DNA of 11,807 nucleotides from Nitrospira sp. Its GTDB lineage: Bacteria; Nitrospirota; Nitrospiria; Nitrospirales; Nitrospiraceae. Made by a program: the position numbers and the translations under genes. Shown here piece after piece: positions 1-5,437 of this stretch. Each line of letters opens with the position of its first letter. Position 1 is the first letter of the stretch. The DNA lies in NCBI GenBank assembly GCA_025935475.1, contig JAICVE010000051.1:1-11807 (forward strand), read 5' to 3'. The notes beneath the pieces are model-generated. The model saw only the letters and a program-made list of their open reading frames with translations. It did not search any database and was not told the DNA's origin.

Positions 1-149
1 GCATCGGGCCTTCCAAAACTCCCGTCCGGAACGGCGATGAGATCGGGACCTTCAGAAGATATCTCCGGCGTGATGCATCCCCCGGCCATGAGAATCATCC
101 AAAAGCTGCAGAACATGGCAGGAGCCGCTCTGCGAGAGTATGCGCTCAT
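1..149 (-). CDS. Putative lipoprotein, N-terminal part only (runs off the left edge)
   Basis: A minus-strand frame stays open from well upstream to the window edge. Read from ATG at 149 it starts MSAYSRRAAPAMFCSFW, followed by MILMAGGC. This is a classic lipoprotein signal: arginines at 6-7, a hydrophobic stretch at about 11-22, then Cys25 (codon 75-77) after A-G-G. The mature part starts ITPEISSEGPDLIAVPDG and is cut by the edge. ATG at 179 and 116 and GTG at 209 are in the same frame, and no start has a strong ribosome binding site, so the start is uncertain. The signal peptide suggests an envelope lipoprotein. The fold and role cannot be read from about 49 residues. It is divergent from the hydrolase at 367. 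Confidence is limited because the gene is partial and rests on its signal peptide alone. Confidence 0.5.
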   Translation of the reverse strand, partial: MSAYSRRAAPAMFCSFWMILMAGGCITPEISSEGPDLIAVPDGSFGRPD

Positions 150-366
150 GATCAAAAGTCTCGCGGCTCTCGTGAGCATTTCCAGCCGCCGAAAGCGCCG
201 GAATGCCACGCGCCATGAATTCAGACTATCCCTGCCATGTCTTGTCCTTCCGTGTTCGTTGCGAATTGTAATACCTCGGATGACTTGAATCCAGAGCCGC
301 CTTCCCAGTAGTGTCGTGTGCGAGCCACCGCAAAAGCAGTTGTGGGCTCCCACCTGGGACAAGCGT

Positions 367-1176
367 ATGCCGGTTGTGCAGATCAACGGGATTGGAATTC
401 ATTACCAAGAGTCAGGGGACCGGAACAAAGCGACGATGGTGTTCGCCCATCCGCTGATGTGGGGACCGGACACATTCGCCGAACTGCTGACAGAAATCGC
501 GAGAGATGCCCGCCTTCTGACGGTCGATCTCCATGGCCATGGCCTGAGCGGATACCGGGAAGCCATGACACTCGAAGAGATGGCGGAAGATTACTATGTG
601 TTGCTGCAAGAACTGGGGGTAGGAAAGGTCGCCTGGTTCGGATATGGGATCGGTGGAATGATCGGTATGCGCGTGGCGCTTGCACATCCCGACGCCTTTG
701 ATTCGCTCGTGCTCATGGCAACGAGCGCACGGCCTGATCCGTCAACGATGAAAGCGTCGACCCTCCACCTCTGGAAAATGTTTCGGGACGGACATCGCCA
801 GGACATTGCCGACCCAGTCATGAAGTTGTTGTTTGCGCCCTCGACGTATCAATCCAGACCTGACTTGATCGCAAGATGTAGAAACGAGCTGGTCAGCATA
901 CCAGACGGCCACGGCATGTTTCACGCGGCGATCGCCGCCTTTAATCGATCCGATGTGAGCGGTGAGCTTCATAGGATTAAGAGTCGGACGCTGGTCCTCG
1001 TCGGGCGGGAGGATCCTGCTGTCACGCCGGCTCAAGCGGATTTTATGGCCGCCCACATTCACGGCGCAGAGTTCAAGATTGTTGACGAGGCCAGCCAGCT
1101 CGCGGCGATTGAAAAGCCGTTAGAAGTCGCCCGATTGGTTTGCGACTTTCTCAGTCGGACTGGTTCTCTGTCTTAG
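367..1176 (+). CDS. Alpha/beta-hydrolase-fold protein with a degenerate catalytic triad
   Basis: The 269-residue protein has the layout of single-domain alpha/beta hydrolases (Abhydrolase_1 type): strand and oxyanion loop (VFAHPL, 25-30), VDLHGHGLSG (53-62), nucleophile elbow (90-100), a helical cap (about 125-195), an acid strand (LVLVGREDPAV, 209-219) and the C-terminal histidine loop (about 240-251). The elbow reads G92-Y93-G94-I95-G96, so glycine (codon GGG) stands where Ser belongs. The final loop reads ASQLAAIEKP, so Gln244 (CAG) replaces the usual His. Only Asp216 of the triad remains. Hydrolysis is therefore unlikely, and a binding, sensing or non-hydrolytic role is more probable. I chose ATG 367 because MPVVQINGIGIHYQ is the usual family N-terminus. 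A GTG at 316 would add 17 residues unlike the family. No strong ribosome binding site precedes either start. The frame is intact, so this is not simply a decayed gene. Confidence 0.88.
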   Translation: MPVVQINGIGIHYQESGDRNKATMVFAHPLMWGPDTFAELLTEIARDARLLTVDLHGHGLSGYREAMTLEEMAEDYYVLLQELGVGKVAWFGYGIGGMIGMRVALAHPDAFDSLVLMATSARPDPSTMKASTLHLWKMFRDGHRQDIADPVMKLLFAPSTYQSRPDLIARCRNELVSIPDGHGMFHAAIAAFNRSDVSGELHRIKSRTLVLVGREDPAVTPAQADFMAAHIHGAEFKIVDEASQLAAIEKPLEVARLVCDFLSRTGSLS

Positions 1177-1243
1177 GGTTCCAGGCCGAGAATGGGCGTC
1201 TTGAGGGCCTTCGCTGCACACTCTATCCGTTTCTTGTCTCTGC

Positions 1244-2152
1244 TCATGACATCCTCGAGCGGATAAACGTTCCGGCGCGCGCAATCGCATGTCGCCCGGC
1301 CATGAGCTGCTGATGAAATAGTGGCCATGCATGGATCATGTCGGGCCATATCTCCAATGTGACCGCCACGTCAGCGGTCCCAGCGACCTTGGCGAGACGA
1401 ATGGCGTCGTCGAGGAGTGTCTCCGCCGAGCCCACTTGAATCAGAAGTGGCGCCAAGCCCTTGAGATTTGCATACATTGGCGCGGCCAGCGCCGATCGGG
1501 GATCAACCCCGTTGAGATAGGCTGCGGCCAGCTCTTTCAGATAGGGTTTCTGGATCAACGGGTCAACCTCGGATTTGCTGTTCATGCTTTCGCCAAGACA
1601 TTCCAGATCCACCCAGGGTGAGATACACCAACCGCAAGCCGGCTGCGGTAGGCCAGCATCGCGGGCGGAGACCATCAGAGCCACGGTCAGTCCGCCTCCG
1701 GCACTGTCACCCGCCACCGCGATGTGGCGCGACTCGATGCCGCACGAGAGAAGGAAGCGATAGCCGTCTAGTACGTCCCTGACTGCCGCAGGAAACGGAT
1801 ACTCAGGTGCCAGCCGGTAGTCCAGGGCGAGCGTGCGAGCTCCGCAGACTCGACCGATCTCCGTCGCCAATAGCCGGTGACTCGCGAGCGAACCAGACAC
1901 GTAACCACCCCCATGCAAAAATAGGATCACGCATGTGGGGTCGGCATGGGGGGTCGAGGACCATTCCGCTCTGACACCGTTGGCCTCGACAGACTCGATA
2001 CGCACGTCAGTGGACATCTTATACAGCGCTCCTAAGTCGTCTAGGCGCTTGCGCCGTTGGCTGAGCTCATCCGGTCGAGGTCTGGCCAGCAGGAGTGCAC
2101 GTATGGCATCGATTTCGTCGTCCGCCATGACGGAGGAGTATGAGCGCATCAT
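1244..2152 (-). CDS. HSL-family alpha/beta hydrolase (esterase/lipase, Abhydrolase_3)
   Basis: This is a 302-residue cytosolic esterase of the hormone-sensitive-lipase family (bacterial family IV), which hydrolyses short or medium acyl esters; the true substrate is unknown. The diagnostic motifs are all present: HGGGY (80-84) forms the oxyanion hole, DYRLAPEYPFPAA (111-123) is the family signature, GDSAGGG (148-154) carries nucleophile Ser150, SAETLLDDA (242-250) carries Asp248, and DMIHAW (271-276) carries His274. A cap region occupies about residues 1-60. The length is normal for the family. The protein starts with two adjacent ATGs (2152, 2149); another in-frame ATG is at 2128. None has a clear ribosome binding site. 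It converges with the degenerate hydrolase at 367-1176, which belongs to a different subfamily, so the two are not a recent tandem duplication. The leader contains a candidate promoter and a 16-bp palindrome. Confidence 0.93.
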   Translation of the reverse strand: MMRSYSSVMADDEIDAIRALLLARPRPDELSQRRKRLDDLGALYKMSTDVRIESVEANGVRAEWSSTPHADPTCVILFLHGGGYVSGSLASHRLLATEIGRVCGARTLALDYRLAPEYPFPAAVRDVLDGYRFLLSCGIESRHIAVAGDSAGGGLTVALMVSARDAGLPQPACGWCISPWVDLECLGESMNSKSEVDPLIQKPYLKELAAAYLNGVDPRSALAAPMYANLKGLAPLLIQVGSAETLLDDAIRLAKVAGTADVAVTLEIWPDMIHAWPLFHQQLMAGRHAIARAGTFIRSRMS

Positions 2153-2170
2153 CCAACCATTGAAAGATGC

Positions 2171-2186
2171 CGCGGCACGTGCCGCG
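2171..2186. promoter_or_regulatory. 16-bp perfect palindrome in the esterase leader (candidate operator or hairpin)
   Basis: CGCGGCACGTGCCGCG reads identically on both strands. It lies 19-34 bases upstream of the esterase start codon and, if the promoter proposed at 2209-2236 is right, just downstream of transcription initiation. That is a typical position for a dimeric repressor site. In RNA it would form a six-pair GC hairpin with an ACGU loop in the 5' leader. The sequence does not decide between the two roles. Confidence 0.4.
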
Positions 2187-2208
2187 ACATGGGTTCTACT
2201 CGCTTGCC

Positions 2209-2236
2209 ATTAAAGTGGAGTGGTTGCGTATCCCAA
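2209..2236 (-). promoter_or_regulatory. Candidate sigma70-type promoter of the esterase gene
   Basis: On the minus strand TTGGGA (2236-2231, four of six matches to TTGACA) is followed after 16 bases by TTTAAT (2214-2209, five of six matches to TATAAT). Initiation near 2202 would give a leader of about 50 bases containing the 2171-2186 palindrome. Found by eye. Confidence 0.35.
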
Positions 2237-2274
2237 CAATTTCCCTTAGGATCGCGGGCCGAAAGTACTGAGAT

Positions 2275-2463
2275 ATGCCCCCTGAAAAATCACCTGGCCA
2301 AGGAACCCTGATCGTTGCGGCCTTAATCGTGCTGGGGATCGTATTTGCCGGGCATTGGATCGTCAGCTACGTTCAGACCACCAATCCCTGGGCGATCATT
2401 CCCTGGTATGCCGTCGCCGCAGTGCTCATCATCGTGTGCGGTAACCTGCGCCGCGGCGGCTAG
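2275..2463 (+). CDS. Small two-helix membrane protein, unknown function
   Basis: This is a 62-residue protein with a short polar start (MPPEKSPGQG), a hydrophobic segment at about 11-32, a turn rich in Trp, Pro and Asn (TTNPWAIIPW, 35-44), a second hydrophobic segment at about 45-55 and a basic tail (NLRRGG). By the positive-inside rule the C-terminus probably faces the cytoplasm. I recognise no family. It is divergent from the esterase; the 122-base gap between them holds the esterase promoter and palindrome. The ribosome binding site is weak. The coherent two-helix pattern and ATG start favour a real gene, but at this size chance cannot be excluded. Confidence 0.55.
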   Translation: MPPEKSPGQGTLIVAALIVLGIVFAGHWIVSYVQTTNPWAIIPWYAVAAVLIIVCGNLRRGG

Positions 2464-2576
2464 GGCGAACTGACCAATACGTGTCCGGCCTCGGTTCGGC
2501 TCCATTTCCCATCCACCAAACTGTCACCTGCGAGTCGTATTCTTGTCTTTAGGTAGGGCGGGCGGCTATTGTGCGA

Positions 2577-2596
2577 GCCACCGACGAGGAGGTGGC
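2577..2596 (+). promoter_or_regulatory. Inverted repeat overlapping the ribosome binding site of the 2599 gene
   Basis: GCCACC (2577-2582) and GGTGGC (2591-2596) are exact complements separated by eight bases. The ribosome binding site AGGAGGT (2587-2593) lies half in the loop and half in the right arm, five bases before ATG 2599. A hairpin here could modulate translation. The motif itself strongly supports the start at 2599; regulation is only a possibility. Confidence 0.3.
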
Positions 2597-2598
2597 CG

Positions 2599-3102
2599 AT
2601 GCGCCTGAGGGTGTTTATGCTGTTGGGCCTGACCTTGTGTTGGCCGACTGTTGGCTTCGGCTTTACGGCTGACAAGCGTGACACGCTACGAGGACTCAAA
2701 GAGATCTCGGTGCTCGTGGAGTATCTTCCGGACGATGTGGAACGGGAAGGGTTGAGCCGGGAACACCTCCAACGCGACATCGAAGTGCGTCTTCGACAGG
2801 CCGGCCTGCACGTCTTGTCCATCTCCGAAGTCGCGAACTTACCCGGAGCGCCGTACCTGTATGTTGCCGTCTATCCGATCATCGGCCCCTCGATCAATGT
2901 CAACACGTACGCTGTCGCGCTCACGTTGAAACAACTCGTTCAACTCTCACGGAATCCAAGCACAGAGCTCTTTGCGACCACGTGGGAAGGCCCCATCCAT
3001 TTAAGTTCACTCAGCGACTCGAGAGTTCTCGATATTCGCAGCAGAATCTTTGATGCGGTCGGACGGTTTATCGTTGACTACCGGGATGTGAATTCGAAGT
3101 GA
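2599..3102 (+). CDS. Exported protein of unknown function
   Basis: This is a 167-residue protein with a Sec signal peptide: MRLR, hydrophobic residues to about 20, and likely cleavage near 22 (GFGF|TADK). The mature part looks like a compact alpha/beta domain: a strand (EISVLVEYLP), a charged amphipathic helix (SREHLQRDIEVRLRQAG, 53-69), strands HVLSISEV and YLYVAVYPI, an alternating segment (YAVALTLKQLVQL, 104-116), TTWEG (127-131) and a terminal helix ending FIVDYRDVN. It probably works in the periplasm. I recognise no family or catalytic motif. ATG 2599 is chosen over the upstream in-frame TTG 2569 because AGGAGGT sits five bases before it and the signal peptide starts there. The gene stands alone and converges with the protease at 3130. 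Confidence 0.85.
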   Translation: MRLRVFMLLGLTLCWPTVGFGFTADKRDTLRGLKEISVLVEYLPDDVEREGLSREHLQRDIEVRLRQAGLHVLSISEVANLPGAPYLYVAVYPIIGPSINVNTYAVALTLKQLVQLSRNPSTELFATTWEGPIHLSSLSDSRVLDIRSRIFDAVGRFIVDYRDVNSK

Positions 3103-3129
3103 GGAGTGCCGACAGCCGACGCAAGGACT

Positions 3130-4116
3130 TCAGCGCCCGCTAAATTTGCCTCGCATTTCTTTGATCATATCCTCGAGATCGGCCTCTGCTCGGCTTCGTT
3201 CACTGATCAGGCGATCCAAATTGTATGGCCGAGAGGAGGCGGAGAGCGGCGAAGATGGGGAAACGACCTTTGGGGCGGGAGAGGGATTCTCAGACAGTGC
3301 GGTGGGCTCCCCGGGTAGAGGAGTGGAACGACTCGCCGATGTGTTCGACGTCGACCTGTTCGATGCCGGCATCTCCTGAAACGACACACCTTGATCACGC
3401 AACCAGCTCTTGGCGACGTTGGATTTCAACGAGAAGCTGATACTCGTGATCGGCAGTCCATCCGATGAGACGCGGGCGATTGCCGTATTGATCCCGACCA
3501 TGCGGCCGTCCGTGTCGAGCAGCGGTCCACCGGAGTTGCCGCGGTTGAGCCCCGTTTCCGTCTGAAACACAGACTTGCCCTTCGTGGCATTAAAGTTTTC
3601 AAACTGCGCGCTGATGGTACCGGTCGTCAGGGTCCAAAGTCCGCCCTGTTCGGGATGCCCGATCGCCACGACGCGATCACCAATCTCGATCCGGTCGGAA
3701 TCATCTAGTTCAAGCACAGGAAAGGGGCCAGGCGGCCCATCGAGCTTCAGCAATGCCAGGTCCAACGGTTGTGAGAAGGCGACGACACGACCCTTGGCGC
3801 TCCGCGACAGATCGGCCTTCGGGTCACCGCTCACGCGATCGGGCTTCAGGTAAATGGTCAGGCGGGGATAGGGTTTACCTGTTTGGTCCTCAATGACGAC
3901 ATGAGCGTTCGTCAAGACGAGTCCATCCTGTTGAATGATGGAGCCGGTGCCCCCGCTTCCGCGCTGGCCGCTGTTGGAATATCCAATGATCATCACAACA
4001 GCTGGCGAGTCGAGTTCATAGATCTCGCGAGGCGTCAGATCGTGGTCAGCCGCTAGGCCAAGCCCTGGCCCCAATCCCAGAATGATCATTAAGCTGAACA
4101 ACAACGGTGTTGGCAC
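3130..4116 (-). CDS. Exported trypsin-like serine protease (S1C/HtrA-like) without PDZ domain
   Basis: This 328-residue protein has a signal peptide (about 1-22, ending GLAAD) and one chymotrypsin-fold domain. The triad is complete: His72 in TNAHVV, Asp119 in LDLALLKLD, Ser195 in GNSGGP; GTGSIIQQDGLVLTN (56-70) is typical of the HtrA/DegP branch. It should cleave or guard misfolded proteins in the periplasm. After the protease domain (to about 244) the chain has no PDZ domain. Instead there is a low-complexity Ser/Thr/Pro/Asn linker (about 250-297) and a charged helical tail (298-328: LDRLISERSRAEADLEDM), perhaps an oligomerisation or docking element. The start is GTG, with AAGGG seven bases or so upstream, and a good promoter candidate lies about 55 bases before it. 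The gene converges with the exported protein at 2599-3102. Confidence 0.92.
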   Translation of the reverse strand: MPTPLLFSLMIILGLGPGLGLAADHDLTPREIYELDSPAVVMIIGYSNSGQRGSGGTGSIIQQDGLVLTNAHVVIEDQTGKPYPRLTIYLKPDRVSGDPKADLSRSAKGRVVAFSQPLDLALLKLDGPPGPFPVLELDDSDRIEIGDRVVAIGHPEQGGLWTLTTGTISAQFENFNATKGKSVFQTETGLNRGNSGGPLLDTDGRMVGINTAIARVSSDGLPITSISFSLKSNVAKSWLRDQGVSFQEMPASNRSTSNTSASRSTPLPGEPTALSENPSPAPKVVSPSSPLSASSRPYNLDRLISERSRAEADLEDMIKEMRGKFSGR

Positions 4117-4168
4117 TATTCCACCCTTTCAGCAGGCTGGGGGTCCGGCACACTTGCTGACGGTAATC

Positions 4169-4197
4169 AGCATACCCCTCGCCACCGATTCCTTCAA
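4169..4197 (-). promoter_or_regulatory. Candidate sigma70-type promoter of the serine protease gene
   Basis: On the minus strand TTGAAG (4197-4192) and TATGCT (4174-4169) each match four of six consensus bases, at the optimal 17-base spacing. The predicted leader to GTG 4116 is about 45 bases. A small inverted repeat (GCTGA/TCAGC, 4156-4171) overlaps the -10 region and could bind a regulator or be chance. Confidence 0.4.
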
Positions 4198-4286
4198 GAG
4201 TTACCCCCCACTGCAGTCGGTTTGACATGAGATATGGCGCGAATCCTTGCCGCCAGGTGGGTCGAAGTTCAGAGAGTGCCTTTCCT

Positions 4287-4303
4287 GTAGCAGGTGTTGC
4301 TAC
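4287..4303 (-). terminator. Short hairpin at the stop codon of the propeller lipoprotein gene
   Basis: GTAGCA (4287-4292) and TGCTAC (4298-4303) pair perfectly around five bases, and the TAG stop codon (4302-4300 on the minus strand) lies in the stem. A pyrimidine-rich tract (TTCTCTTTTCT) follows on the plus-strand side only. It is therefore not a canonical intrinsic terminator for the minus-strand gene, although it may stabilise or end that mRNA. Confidence 0.22.
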
Positions 4304-5301
4304 TTCTCTTTTCTGACACAGACTCCATTCCGCTTCCAAGTTGCGCCATGTTCGTGGTGAGGATTGGTGTGGGTGAGGTTCACAAGCGGTTCCATGACTG
4401 TCCCGTCCTGGATGAGAAGTCTATACACATCCCCAGGTCCTTCCCCGCCAGCCTGCTGACTTCGAGAGAAGACGATGGCTTTTCCACTCCGAGCATACTC
4501 CGGTTTCTGATCATATTCATGTTGATTTGGGGCCGTGATTGAAGTGAGATGGTCTCCATTGCCATCTCCATTTGCGTCGACAGCGTCCATTTCAAAGAGA
4601 GCCGCACGACTGCCATCCTCGGAATGCCTCGCAAATATAATACGCCCGGATGGCGACCATGAGGGATCAGAATCATTCACACTATTATTCGTCAGTCGAA
4701 TATCCTGCCCTGAGTTCATCACGTGAACATAGATCTCTCGTGACGCATTACTCACGTCACGGGTGAACGCGATTTTGGATCCATCAGGCGACCATGAAGG
4801 GGTGAAATCTTGGGAGTGTCCGCTCGTAATGGGAGTCACGGTGTCGTCGTTCAGATGCAGTTGATAAATGTTGTAGGAATTCTGGTTGTCTGTGCTGGAC
4901 GAAAACGCAAGCCATGCGCAATCAGGTGACCATGCCGGAAACGAATGGTAACCAGAATGGGTAGTCCTTCGCTGAATGTCCTGAGCAGAATACGTGTCAT
5001 CGTCGTTGGTGTTCATCCGAGCGGTGTAGAGTTCGATGTGGTCATCTCGGACGGATTCAAACGCAATGGAGTGGCCATCAGGCGACCACGTCAGGGAGCG
5101 ATGACCCTCCGCACCCAAATTCAGCTGCGATTGGCCGGTTCCATCGCCGTTCATGATCCAAAGCGTCTCTGTCCCGCCAGCCTGAGGTGCCCGAGTAAAA
5201 CCAATTTTCTCGCTGGCCCAATTGACCGTCGGAGATGAGACACATCCAACGATGGACATCAGCGCAGCAAGGATCACCCCATGAGCCACCCAACGCATCA
5301 T
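4300..5301 (-). CDS. Lipoprotein with TolB-like PD40 beta-propeller repeats
   Basis: Starting at ATG 5301 this gives a 333-residue lipoprotein: MMRWVAHGVILAALMSIVGC, with the acylated cysteine at 20. The rest is a PD40 (WD40-like) propeller. Blade motifs recur as LTWSPDGHSIAF, PAWSPDCAWLAF, PSWSPDGSKIAF, PSWSPSGRIIFA, then two degenerate copies (PEYARSGKAIVF, ATWKRNGVCV), suggesting six blades. Such domains, as in TolB, serve as protein-binding scaffolds in the periplasm; no pal or tol genes are nearby, so this is not TolB proper. Between blades four and five lies DANGDGNGD (242-250), like an EF-hand or dockerin calcium loop. GGAGAG five bases before ATG 5301 decides that start; a GTG at 5331 adds ten residues without a ribosome binding site. 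It lies downstream of ppk on the same strand, 136 bases away. Confidence 0.88.
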   Translation of the reverse strand: MMRWVAHGVILAALMSIVGCVSSPTVNWASEKIGFTRAPQAGGTETLWIMNGDGTGQSQLNLGAEGHRSLTWSPDGHSIAFESVRDDHIELYTARMNTNDDDTYSAQDIQRRTTHSGYHSFPAWSPDCAWLAFSSSTDNQNSYNIYQLHLNDDTVTPITSGHSQDFTPSWSPDGSKIAFTRDVSNASREIYVHVMNSGQDIRLTNNSVNDSDPSWSPSGRIIFARHSEDGSRAALFEMDAVDANGDGNGDHLTSITAPNQHEYDQKPEYARSGKAIVFSRSQQAGGEGPGDVYRLLIQDGTVMEPLVNLTHTNPHHEHGATWKRNGVCVRKEK

Positions 5302-5391
5302 CCACGCTCTCCATTGCCGAATGGACTGCACGTCATGGCCATAACATGAGAGGCCATTCTCCTTTCAAGAGTCTCGCGAATCCATGGCGAA

Positions 5392-5419
5392 ACTTTTGAA
5401 GAAGATACTTTTGAAGAAG
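5392..5419. repeat. Two tandem copies of a 13-bp sequence
   Basis: ACTTTTGAAGAAG occurs at 5392-5404 and again at 5407-5419, separated by two bases (period 15). It lies between ppk and the propeller gene, about 90 bases upstream of the latter's start. Two direct copies at a 15-base period could be a regulator site or a small replication-slippage duplication. Confidence 0.6.
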
Positions 5420-5437
5420 CCGTCATGGCTGAGTCGT

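Noticed and set aside
37..288. Plus-strand frame of 83 codons at the left edge.
   Set aside because: It lies antisense to a frame with a clear lipoprotein signal, lacks a ribosome binding site and looks like no protein.
317..330. The 14-base sequence TGTGCGAGCCACCG occurs here and again at 2570-2583, each time shortly before a plus-strand gene.
   Set aside because: A 14-base match within a window of this length is not rare by chance (roughly one in four windows by simple counting). The distances to the start codons differ (36 and 15 bases), and no third copy was seen.
316..366. GTG start extending the first hydrolase by 17 residues.
   Set aside because: No ribosome binding site precedes it, and the extra residues do not resemble a family N-terminus, whereas ATG 367 begins the usual first strand.
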